Positions 34,926 through 41,773 of a stretch of 64,000 nucleotides of DNA are shown here, piece by piece (position 1 is the first letter of the stretch; every line of letters starts with the position of its first letter). Source of the DNA: Flammeovirgaceae bacterium UBA6059 (GTDB taxonomy: Bacteria > Bacteroidota > Bacteroidia > Cytophagales > Cyclobacteriaceae); assembly GCA_002435755.1 (NCBI GenBank), contig DIYH01000027.1:1-64000 (forward strand), given 5' to 3'. Both the position numbers and the translations under genes were made by a program. The notes beneath the pieces are model-generated. The model had not been told where the DNA came from. It ran no database searches and worked only from the letters and a program-made list of their open reading frames with translations.

Positions 34926-35354
34926 ATGAAAAGCCATTCGCACATCATCCCAACCATGAAGTATCACGATGCAAAAAGAATGATCGCGTGGTTATGTGAG
35001 GCATTTGGGTTCACAGAAAATGCCGTTTATGAATCCGAAGATGGGAAAATTGCTCATGCCCAACTCGCTTATAAAAACAGCATGATAATGCTTGGCTCCA
35101 CTGATAATGGAAGCGAGTACTCAGGCTTAGTAAAGCAGCCTGGAGATATTGGAGGATACGAAACACAAAGCCCATACATCATTATCGATGGTCATGAGAT
35201 AGATACCCACTATGAGAAAGCCAAGTCAAACGGCGCAGAGATCCTGTTAGAAATGAAAAGTGAGGATTATGGTTGGAAGAACTACACGTGTAAGGATCCT
35301 GAAGGCCATATCTGGAATTTTGGATCATATGATCCGTGGAATAAGGAAATCTAA
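34926..35354 (+). CDS. VOC-family protein (PhnB/bleomycin-resistance-like)
   Basis: 142 residues from the ATG at 34926; the open frame begins at 34893 but MKSHSHIIPTMKYHDAKRMI is the usual start. The pattern MKYHDAKRMIAWLCEAFGF, then AHAQLAYKNSMIMLGS and ILLEMKSEDYGWKNYTCKDP with EGHIWNFGSY, matches PhnB-type VOC proteins (glyoxalase fold). GHIWNFG supplies a typical last strand with His. Likely binds a small hydrophobic or oxidised compound. It begins 33 bases after the AraC gene. Confidence 0.88.
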   Translation: MKSHSHIIPTMKYHDAKRMIAWLCEAFGFTENAVYESEDGKIAHAQLAYKNSMIMLGSTDNGSEYSGLVKQPGDIGGYETQSPYIIIDGHEIDTHYEKAKSNGAEILLEMKSEDYGWKNYTCKDPEGHIWNFGSYDPWNKEI

Positions 35355-35357
35355 AAA

Positions 35358-35738
35358 GTGACTAAGCTAGATCCTATTATTGCCGTAAAAGATGTTGAGG
35401 CCAGTTCGAGGTGGTATCAATCTGTATTCGAATGTAGAAGCGCGCATGGCGGTGAGGAGTTTGATATTCTTGTCGCAGAAAAGAATGAAGTTCTGCTCTG
35501 TCTCCATAGATGGGGAGCACATGAACACCCTACAATGCTCCATTCAGGTGATCTTATCGGCAATGGGTTGATCCTTTATTTAAGAACTGAAAACATGGAA
35601 CAGATAAGGCAAAATGTTAAGAAATTAGATCTTGAAGTTGAGGAAGAAATACATCACAATCCAAATTCTCAGAAAAAAGAATTCTCACTCAGAGATCCCA
35701 ATGGCTATTACTTGATCATTACAGAGTTTCATACTTAA
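35358..35738 (+). CDS. VOC-family protein
   Basis: A 126-residue VOC protein starting with GTG at 35358, three bases after the previous stop: DPIIAVKDVEASSRWYQSVF opens the first module, ILYLRTENMEQIRQNVKKLD the second, and FSLRDPNGYYLIITEFHT closes it with the Glu typical of the metal site. CLHRWGAHEHPT in the middle holds several His. Co-transcription with the preceding VOC gene is clear from the spacing. Confidence 0.88.
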   Translation: MTKLDPIIAVKDVEASSRWYQSVFECRSAHGGEEFDILVAEKNEVLLCLHRWGAHEHPTMLHSGDLIGNGLILYLRTENMEQIRQNVKKLDLEVEEEIHHNPNSQKKEFSLRDPNGYYLIITEFHT

Positions 35739-35835
35739 TGAAGCTTAAGAACCCGTCCTTGTACATGAACGCAAACCTTACAACTACTTGAAACAACCGC
35801 AAATTGAAAGAAATTTAGGCATAAGTGATCTAGTC

Positions 35836-36321
35836 ATGGAAAATCATATCAAAGAAGAGATTTGGAGACAATTTGGAGCAAGTATAAAAATGCTTGAAAA
35901 TGCTATTGAACTTTGCCCAGAAAAGTTTTGGGACTCAGAAAAAAAGTTTTGGTATATCACATATCACTGTCTGTTCTGGCTGGATTACTACCTAACACTA
36001 AATCCAGATGATTACTCACCTCCGACTCCTTATACCCTATCCGAGTTTGATCCCGAAGGTGCCATGCCTGATAGGACCTATACCCAAGAAGAGCTTCTTT
36101 CATACCTCCAACATTGTCGAAACAAATGCAGAGATTTGATTTTGAGTTTAACTGATCAAATCGCCAGTTCTCGCTGGGTAAACGATTACAAAAATTATTC
36201 AGTCTTCGAAATAATCCTCTACAACATGCGACATGTTCAGCATCACACAGCTCAACTCAACTTGCTTCTACGTCAGGAAATAGATGATGCTCCCAAATGG
36301 GTATCTGTTTCCAAAACCTAG
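35836..36321 (+). CDS. DinB-family protein
   Basis: About 161 residues from the ATG at 35836; a TTG at 35788 would add 16 residues. Helical bundle with His in WYITYHCLFWLDYYL and the C-terminal NMRHVQHHTAQLNLLLRQ, whose H-x2-H-H cluster occupies the conserved last-helix position of the DinB metal site. No catalytic role can be named. It is the third DinB-type protein in the window. Confidence 0.85.
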   Translation: MENHIKEEIWRQFGASIKMLENAIELCPEKFWDSEKKFWYITYHCLFWLDYYLTLNPDDYSPPTPYTLSEFDPEGAMPDRTYTQEELLSYLQHCRNKCRDLILSLTDQIASSRWVNDYKNYSVFEIILYNMRHVQHHTAQLNLLLRQEIDDAPKWVSVSKT

Positions 36322-36345
36322 CATAGAGGATCAGAAAAGAAATAC

Positions 36346-36376
36346 TTGCGCAGCTAAATAACTGCACTTATATTTG
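36346..36376 (+). promoter_or_regulatory. Promoter of the ArsR-SRPBCC operon
   Basis: TTG at 36346-36348 and TATATTTG at 36369-36376 with 20 bases between them fit the Bacteroidota promoter consensus (TTG, 19-21 bases, TAnnTTTG). It is the clearest promoter in the window. Confidence 0.65.
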
Positions 36377-36392
36377 CAGTCAAATAACTGCA
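36356..36392. promoter_or_regulatory. ArsR operator repeats
   Basis: AAATAACTGCA occurs twice (36356-36366 and 36382-36392) with an inverted TGCAGT (36375-36380) between. The ACTGCA...TGCAGT...ACTGCA arrangement overlaps the -7 element and reaches the start codon, as expected for an autorepressing ArsR protein. Confidence 0.7.
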
Positions 36393-36727
36393 TGTTGAAA
36401 ACAAGAAGAGACGTATTTCAGGCGATTGCTGATCCCACGAGGAGAGCGATATTGAGCCTAGTGGCGGTTAGCGCCATGACTCCAGGAGCCATTGCTGACA
36501 ACTTCGACACCAGAAGGCAGACCATTTCTAAACACATTCAAATCTTAGCAGAATGTGAATTACTAACGCAGGAGCAGAATGGACGGGAGATCATGTATCA
36601 TTTCAACCCTTCCAAAATGAAAGAGGTCAATGACTTCATCGAACCTTTCCGACAGCTATGGGAAGGTCGCTTTAAGCAGCTGGACAGCTTGTTGAATGAA
36701 TTACAGAATAAATCGGATAGGAAATAA
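36392..36727 (+). CDS. ArsR-family repressor
   Basis: About 111 residues from the ATG at 36392; an in-frame TTG lies at 36374. The winged helix is plain: [20 protein letters not shown], then [20 protein letters not shown] (recognition helix) and the wing [18 protein letters not shown]. There are no Cys or His clusters for metal, so it belongs to the non-metal ArsR branch that pairs with SRPBCC (AHSA1) proteins. The next ATG follows its TAA directly, so translation is coupled. Confidence 0.93.
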   Translation: MLKTRRDVFQAIADPTRRAILSLVAVSAMTPGAIADNFDTRRQTISKHIQILAECELLTQEQNGREIMYHFNPSKMKEVNDFIEPFRQLWEGRFKQLDSLLNELQNKSDRK

Positions 36728-37174
36728 ATGGAAGATATCAGCAAAAGATCACTGAAAATGACCAGAACGTTTGACGCTCCGGTTGACCTATTATGGAAAG
36801 TCTTAACTACATCAGAGCTAATCAAAAAATGGTGGGGGCCGGAAGGATTTACTATAACAATTGATGAAATGGATGTTAGAGTAGGAGGTAAATGGTCGTT
36901 TACCATGCATGGCCCTGATGGAAGTAACTATGAGAATAGATATGTATATAGTGAGCTTATTCCTATGCAGAAAATAGTTCTTGACCATGTGACAGGACCG
37001 AAGTTTTCAATCATCATAACTATTCATGAAGAGGCTGAGCATACCAAAGTACAATGGTCAAATGTCTTTGATTCCGTCCCAAGTCTGGAAGAAGCAATAA
37101 ATGCGTTCAAAGCTGATGAAGGCCTAAAACAGAATCTGGAAAGACTTAGTAAACAGATAAGCGCTATCAAATGA
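36728..37174 (+). CDS. SRPBCC/AHSA1-domain protein
   Basis: A 148-residue SRPBCC fold of the AHSA1 type: MTRTFDAPVDLLWKVLTTSE, then WWGPEGFTITIDEMDVRVGG with KWSFTMHGPDG, and a C-terminal helix. The deep hydrophobic pocket of the fold binds small lipophilic ligands. It stands next to its ArsR regulator without a gap and overlaps the following homologue by 4 bases. Confidence 0.92.
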   Translation: MEDISKRSLKMTRTFDAPVDLLWKVLTTSELIKKWWGPEGFTITIDEMDVRVGGKWSFTMHGPDGSNYENRYVYSELIPMQKIVLDHVTGPKFSIIITIHEEAEHTKVQWSNVFDSVPSLEEAINAFKADEGLKQNLERLSKQISAIK

Positions 37175-37632
37175 AAACCCAAGTGAATGCAGAAAAAGGT
37201 AAGCAAGATCTTCATATTATCAGAGAGTTCAAAGCTCCGGCTAAGCTGCTCTTCAAGGCTTACATTGACCCATCACTTTTTGAGGAATGGATGGGTACTA
37301 AACTTGTGAAATTCGATTGTTCACCCCATGGGAGCTATCGGTTTGAAACAAATGATCCCAGCGGAAATGTAGTGTTCAGTGCGAACGGCACCTTTCATGA
37401 GGTGATTCTAAACGAGCGAATCACCCGGACCTTTGAAATGGAAAATACATCCTTCCCCGTTCAGTTAGAGTTTTTGGAATTTGAAGGACTATCCACACAG
37501 ACAAGCAAGTTGAACATGCAAATACTCTTTCGTTCGGTTGCGTATAGAGACCAGTTAATGCAAATGCCTTTTGTTCAAGGCCTCAATTATGCTCACGACC
37601 GATTGGAAGAAGTATTAAATCAGCGACTATGA
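37171..37632 (+). CDS. SRPBCC/AHSA1-domain protein
   Basis: A 153-residue second SRPBCC protein: LHIIREFKAPAKLLFKAYID, EEWMGTKLVKFDCSPHGSYR and GTFHEVILNERITRTFEMEN. The start ATGA overlaps the previous stop, and its own stop overlaps the DoxX-like gene's start. Two adjacent, divergent AHSA1 proteins suggest a heteromeric or ligand-relay arrangement, which is inference. Confidence 0.92.
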   Translation: MKTQVNAEKGKQDLHIIREFKAPAKLLFKAYIDPSLFEEWMGTKLVKFDCSPHGSYRFETNDPSGNVVFSANGTFHEVILNERITRTFEMENTSFPVQLEFLEFEGLSTQTSKLNMQILFRSVAYRDQLMQMPFVQGLNYAHDRLEEVLNQRL

Positions 37633-38018
37633 AAGCCGCAAAAAGAAGCAGGATCATTTACTGGATAGCCACCATTTGGCTGTCACTCGGGATGGTGTCA
37701 ACAGGTATAGTGCAATTAATCCCTTTAGAGGAGGAAGCAGAAAAAATGACTCAGCTCGGTTATCCACTATACTTTTTGACGATTATAGGAACCTGGAAAC
37801 TGTTAGGTGTGCTAGCCATACTCCTGCCAAGGTTGCCGCTGATTAAGGAATGGGCCTATGCCGGTTTTTTCTTTTTAATGTCAGGAGCAATTTTGACACA
37901 TTTGGCTGTCTACGATGACCCTTCCACTTTTTTTGGCCCTTCCCTTCTGATTCTTCTAACGCTTTTCTCCTGGTACCTCAGACCGTCAGATCGTCAACTT
38001 CAAACAAGACCTCAATGA
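37629..38018 (+). CDS. DoxX-like four-helix membrane protein
   Basis: A 129-residue membrane protein with about four hydrophobic helices: IIYWIATIWLSLGMVSTGIV, YFLTIIGTWKLLGVLAILLP and AYAGFFFLMSGAILTHLAVY. This is the DoxX-like family (PF13564 type) that often accompanies ArsR-SRPBCC pairs. It overlaps the genes on both sides by 4 bases, so it is an integral part of the ArsR operon. Confidence 0.9.
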   Translation: MKAAKRSRIIYWIATIWLSLGMVSTGIVQLIPLEEEAEKMTQLGYPLYFLTIIGTWKLLGVLAILLPRLPLIKEWAYAGFFFLMSGAILTHLAVYDDPSTFFGPSLLILLTLFSWYLRPSDRQLQTRPQ

Positions 38019-38644
38019 AAATAGAACTAAACCTACTAGTTGATAAATACCTAGTAGATGGCTGCATGCGATGTAAGTATGGTGGAACGCCTCAATGCAA
38101 AGTGCTAGACTGGTTTGAAGAACTTGAGTTGCTTAGGCAAATTGTCTTGGAAACAGGGTTAAAGGAGGAAATCAAATGGGGCGTACCTGTTTATACCATC
38201 AACGGAAAAAACGTGGTAAATGTGAGTGCACTAAAAGATTCAGCTAACATCGGCTTTTTCAAAGGTGTCTTATTGAAGGATGAGCATAAGATCCTTCAGC
38301 AACAAGGAAATTTACAATCCGACAGGTTAATAAAATTCACCAATATAGAAGAAATCAAAAAACTCGAAGAGGTGCTAAGAGCGTATGTTTTAGAGGCTAT
38401 TGAGATCGAGAAGAGCGGAAAGAAAGTGGAATTCAAAAAGAATCCAGAACCAATGCCTGAGGAGCTACTGCAAGCCCTAGAAGATGACCCCACTTTTAAA
38501 ACAGCTTTCTATGCTCTGACACCAGGACGGCAAAGAAGCTATAACATCTTTATCTCACAACCTAAGCAAGAGAAGACAAGATCATCCAGAGTAGAAAAAT
38601 GTAAGCCCAAAGTCTTTGAGGGGAAAGGATGGAATGAACGCTAA
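38015..38644 (+). CDS. YdeI/OmpD-associated (DUF1801 plus OmdA-like) protein
   Basis: A 209-residue soluble protein: residues 1-130 contain CMRCKYGGTPQCKVLDWFEE followed by a DUF1801-type domain (EEIKWGVPVYTINGKNVVNV; GFFKGVLLKDE), and residues about 140-200 the OmdA-type helical tail (MPEELLQALEDDPTFKTAFY then ALTPGRQRSYNIFI). The Cys-x2-Cys...Cys motif near the N-terminus is typical of this branch. It is the last gene of the ArsR operon (ATGA overlap); a strong hairpin follows its stop. Confidence 0.9.
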   Translation: MKIELNLLVDKYLVDGCMRCKYGGTPQCKVLDWFEELELLRQIVLETGLKEEIKWGVPVYTINGKNVVNVSALKDSANIGFFKGVLLKDEHKILQQQGNLQSDRLIKFTNIEEIKKLEEVLRAYVLEAIEIEKSGKKVEFKKNPEPMPEELLQALEDDPTFKTAFYALTPGRQRSYNIFISQPKQEKTRSSRVEKCKPKVFEGKGWNER

Positions 38645-38645
38645 A

Positions 38646-38671
38646 GTCAGTGACATAGGGTTGTCACTGAC
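38646..38671 (+). terminator. Hairpin terminating the ArsR operon
   Basis: Perfect 10-bp inverted repeat GTCAGTGACA / TGTCACTGAC with a 6-base loop, one base after the TAA of the preceding gene. There is no long T-run, but the stem strength and place point to an operon end. Confidence 0.65.
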
Positions 38672-38703
38672 CCCTATAGATTTGATCTTAAATGCATACG
38701 TTT

Positions 38704-39120
38704 ATGAAAACACATACGACCAACTACTTCAATACCTTCATAGAAATCGCCAACGACTCGCCCACTCAGGTAAGTGAAATGCCACCCATGAAAGGAGACA
38801 AAAAGACCATAGCCAACTATCAGTTTGACATGCTCTATGGTCATCCCTATAAATTCGACTCAGATGATGTCTTTTTTGCAGTATTTGCGACAAGGAAGGA
38901 CATACCCAAAAATGAGTGGAGGGAAGCTCGCCAAGAGTTTTTCTCCAAAGGACAGCCGTGCTTTAGGTCTTCTCCTTTGACCAAGAGATATGGTTGGGGT
39001 ATCCATAGCAATCGCCAGGGCAAAGTGGCTATGTATGCCGCTGAATCAGAAGAATACAAACAATACCTTGAAGACGAATCAATCAAGAAAGTCAAGGCGA
39101 TGGCTTCCAAACGGAAGTAA
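38704..39120 (+). CDS. DUF6157-family protein
   Basis: About 138 residues from ATG 38704 (an ATG at 38692 would add four). Soluble protein with FNTFIEIANDSPTQVSEMPP, YQFDMLYGHPYKFDSDDVFF and FRSSPLTKRYGWGIHSNRQG, the pattern of DUF6157, a small conserved family of unknown role. It is separated from the ArsR operon by the hairpin and so probably has its own promoter. Confidence 0.82.
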   Translation: MKTHTTNYFNTFIEIANDSPTQVSEMPPMKGDKKTIANYQFDMLYGHPYKFDSDDVFFAVFATRKDIPKNEWREARQEFFSKGQPCFRSSPLTKRYGWGIHSNRQGKVAMYAAESEEYKQYLEDESIKKVKAMASKRK

Positions 39121-39163
39121 ATATGAATTCAACTAAAACTAATCCTGATCACTCAATCCAACC

Positions 39164-39541
39164 ATGTCTGAAGTTGAAAATCTGATCTATCAGTTTGATA
39201 ATTCCCAAAGAGAGATCTTACTCTTTCTGCATAACATGCTAACCAAGGAGTATGGATTGACAGACAAGATCACCTTTAAAAACCCTTGTTACTACAACAA
39301 AAGTTGGATTTGTTACTTGAAATCTGTGAGGAGCGAAAGCATAGAACTAGCCTTCCTCCGGGGAAACGAATTATCGAATGTTCAGGGAATTCTTAAAAGT
39401 CATGGGAGAAAGCAGCTAAGAAGTATTGAGTTCTCCGAAATCAAAGAGATCCCAATAGAGTCTGTAAAGGAGATTCTACAAGAAGCAATACTGCTGGACG
39501 AAGCAAAACCTTATCAATCGAAGAGAAAGCCCAATAAATAG
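39164..39541 (+). CDS. DUF1801-domain protein
   Basis: A 125-residue protein of the DUF1801/YdhG-like type: REILLFLHNMLTKEYGLTDK, ITFKNPCYYNKSWICYLKSV and AFLRGNELSN. The fold is a small alpha/beta domain related to frataxin-like YdhG; no activity is known. It follows the DUF6157 gene by 43 bases. Confidence 0.82.
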   Translation: MSEVENLIYQFDNSQREILLFLHNMLTKEYGLTDKITFKNPCYYNKSWICYLKSVRSESIELAFLRGNELSNVQGILKSHGRKQLRSIEFSEIKEIPIESVKEILQEAILLDEAKPYQSKRKPNK

Positions 39542-39572
39542 AAATTCGATCTTGTTGATAGGATACTAAACG

Positions 39573-39722
39573 CTAATCCCGCCGTGTTCTGATATAACCT
39601 AGTATTATGCCCAGTGCCGCTCCCATGGCCACATAGGTAGGGATATCATTATTGGCCACACCAAAGGCAGTTCCCATTCCAATGCCTATTACAAGATAAA
39701 GTGTGACCTTTTTGATTTTCAT
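39573..39722 (-). CDS. Small (49-residue) membrane protein
   Basis: A short minus-strand frame in the gap between the DUF1801 and 7TM-AraC genes. It begins MKIKKVTLYLVIGIGMGTAF, continues GVANNDIPTYVAMGAALGII and ends LGYIRTRRD. Two hydrophobic Gly-rich segments joined by a short polar turn suggest a helical hairpin in the membrane with both basic ends inside. Coding potential is supported by the clean start with basic residues and the positive-inside tail. Function unknown. Too short for routine gene calling. Confidence 0.6.
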   Translation of the reverse strand: MKIKKVTLYLVIGIGMGTAFGVANNDIPTYVAMGAALGIILGYIRTRRD

Positions 39723-39850
39723 ACATCAAGTTTAAAGTAGAGAATGATCATGTACTAGCACCAGGCAGCCAAATTGTGAAACATTCGTTTAGCTTCTTAG
39801 ATTAAATATCTGATTATCTTGATTTGAAGACCATACTATTCTGGTAAGAT

Positions 39851-40909
39851 TTGGACATCAGCAACGAACTTCTATTCTTCTTCAGTGCACTTGGCGCTTT
39901 CAACGGCCTATTGCTAGGCTTCTACTTCTGGTTCTACGCTAAGCCAAAGCATATCTCCAATCTATTCCTGGGAGGTCTTATGATCTCGCTGAGTATTAGG
40001 ATTGGTAAGTCCGTCATCTTTTACTTCAATCCGGATCTGGCTGGAGTATACCTACAATTTGGGCTCTCGTTTTGTCTGTTCATAGGACCGAGCCTGTTTT
40101 TCTACTTTAAGTCACTGCACGATGAGCCGACGGCTACCAATAACTGGAAATATCATTTCATACTTTGGTCATTGGTCATCGTATTCTTGGCTGTTTTCGT
40201 ACCCTTCGATTCGTACCTCGACTGGTGGCGGCCCTATATTATCCATGGCATTTACCTGATTTGGTTATTCTACATAGTAGCTGGAGGTTTTCAAATCAAA
40301 AAGGTATTCGCTGTATTGTTCAGCAAGCACCAGTCAGTTGCCGCCAATGACATTTGGGTGTTAAGCCTGTTCATCGGAAATGTACTCGTTTGGATAGCTT
40401 TCTGGATATTCCACTACACCTCTTACATCATTGGCGCACTCTCCTTCAGCTTCATCCTTTACCTCCTTGTGCTGATACTGATCCTCAATCGCAACAAAGC
40501 CAACGCCCATTTGCGGCAGTCAGGCAAATACGCAGACAAGAAAATTGGGGATACCGAAGCATCCCAACTCGAACGTCAACTGCGCACATTGATGCAACAA
40601 GAAAAAGTCTACAGGGACCCAAATATCACAATGCCGGATGTTGCCAAGCGACTCAATCTACTTCCTCATCGGCTATCACAATTGCTAAATGACAATATCC
40701 AGCAAAGCTTCCCGGCGTTCATCAATGAGTACCGCATTGATTCTGCTAAGCAACTGATTGTATCTCAATCACAGTTCTCGCTAGAAGCTATAGGGTACGA
40801 ATGTGGCTTCAATTCAAAATCCACTTTCTTCGCTGCATTCAAGAAATACACCGGTACCACACCCGCCAAATTCAAAGAGCGAAACAGCGGACAGATTCCA
40901 AATTTATAA
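39851..40909 (+). CDS. AraC-family regulator with seven-helix membrane domain
   Basis: A 352-residue paralogue of the protein at 14732-15760. The start is a TTG (39851); no ATG fits before the first helix, and the aligned N-terminus of the paralogue supports it. About seven membrane helices fill the first 220 residues (LSIRIGKSVIFYF; FGLSFCLFIGPSLFFYFKSL), and the AraC domain ends the protein (ITMPDVAKRLNLLPHRLSQL; SLEAIGYECGFNSKSTFFAA). It may regulate the DJ-1/PfpI and serine-hydrolase-like genes that follow. Confidence 0.9.
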   Translation: MDISNELLFFFSALGAFNGLLLGFYFWFYAKPKHISNLFLGGLMISLSIRIGKSVIFYFNPDLAGVYLQFGLSFCLFIGPSLFFYFKSLHDEPTATNNWKYHFILWSLVIVFLAVFVPFDSYLDWWRPYIIHGIYLIWLFYIVAGGFQIKKVFAVLFSKHQSVAANDIWVLSLFIGNVLVWIAFWIFHYTSYIIGALSFSFILYLLVLILILNRNKANAHLRQSGKYADKKIGDTEASQLERQLRTLMQQEKVYRDPNITMPDVAKRLNLLPHRLSQLLNDNIQQSFPAFINEYRIDSAKQLIVSQSQFSLEAIGYECGFNSKSTFFAAFKKYTGTTPAKFKERNSGQIPNL

Positions 40910-40982
40910 ATCCGTACTCCTGATTTATAGGCGCTGACCGAAACGGGTATTCGATCGATCAACATTGCAAAAAATTTGATCG

Positions 40983-41768
40983 ATGAAAAATACGTATCTC
41001 ACTTTATTGATTGTAGCGCTTATCAGCAGCTGCACAGGCACAACTCCTGAAGTCAGCGATGCTCCTTTGGAAGTCGCTGAAAGTGCCACCGATAAAATCC
41101 TATTTATTGTTTCAAACGCCGACCACTACGGCAATTCGGATATTGAAGCTGCTAATCATTTTCACGAAATCATCCTGGCCTATGACGTGCTAGCCAAGGC
41201 TGATTATGACATTGACTTTGTAAGTCCGGAGGGAGGAGCCATTGCGATAGGATACATCTATACCTCTGACTCTCTTACCAGAAAGTACCTCTACGATGAG
41301 GACTTTATGAATGACCTTGAAAATACCCTTTCATCCGCCCAGATTAACCCTTCGGATTACAAGGCGGTCTATTATGGCGGTGGAGGTAGTGCTATGTTCG
41401 GCGTACCCGAATCCGAAAACATCCAGAAAATATCCAGGGAAGTATGGGAGCAGGGCGGCATTGTATCTGCACTATGCCATGGTACAGCGGGGCTTGCCCA
41501 TTTGCAACTGTCCAATGGGGAGTATTTGGTAGCGGAAAAGAAGGTTGTTGGCTTTCCAGACCTTTTCGAAGATATGGAGGCGGAGTACTATAAGCAGTTT
41601 CCCTTCTCTATCGAGAAAATCATTAGCGAGCGTGGAGGCAGTTTTCTTTATTCTGAAGAAGGATGGGATGGATATGTCGAGCAAGACGGTCGGCTTATTA
41701 CCGGGCAGGATCCCACCTCAGCAGCTCCCATCGCAGAACGAATCATTCAAACACTTCAAAATCAATAG
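40983..41768 (+). CDS. DJ-1/PfpI-family lipoprotein
   Basis: A 261-residue exported protein: lipobox LISSCTGT with Cys near residue 17. The rest is a type-1 glutamine-amidotransferase/DJ-1 fold: KILFIVSNADHYGNSDIEAA, AYDVLAKADYDIDFVSPEGG, then VYYGGGGSAMFGVPES and the nucleophile elbow GGIVSALCHGTAGLAHLQLS with Cys and adjacent His. Such proteins resemble Hsp31/YhbO glyoxalase-III or deglycase-like enzymes, but this one faces the periplasm. It is followed 5 bases later by the serine-hydrolase-like gene. Confidence 0.88.
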   Translation: MKNTYLTLLIVALISSCTGTTPEVSDAPLEVAESATDKILFIVSNADHYGNSDIEAANHFHEIILAYDVLAKADYDIDFVSPEGGAIAIGYIYTSDSLTRKYLYDEDFMNDLENTLSSAQINPSDYKAVYYGGGGSAMFGVPESENIQKISREVWEQGGIVSALCHGTAGLAHLQLSNGEYLVAEKKVVGFPDLFEDMEAEYYKQFPFSIEKIISERGGSFLYSEEGWDGYVEQDGRLITGQDPTSAAPIAERIIQTLQNQ

Positions 41769-41773
41769 GCAAC

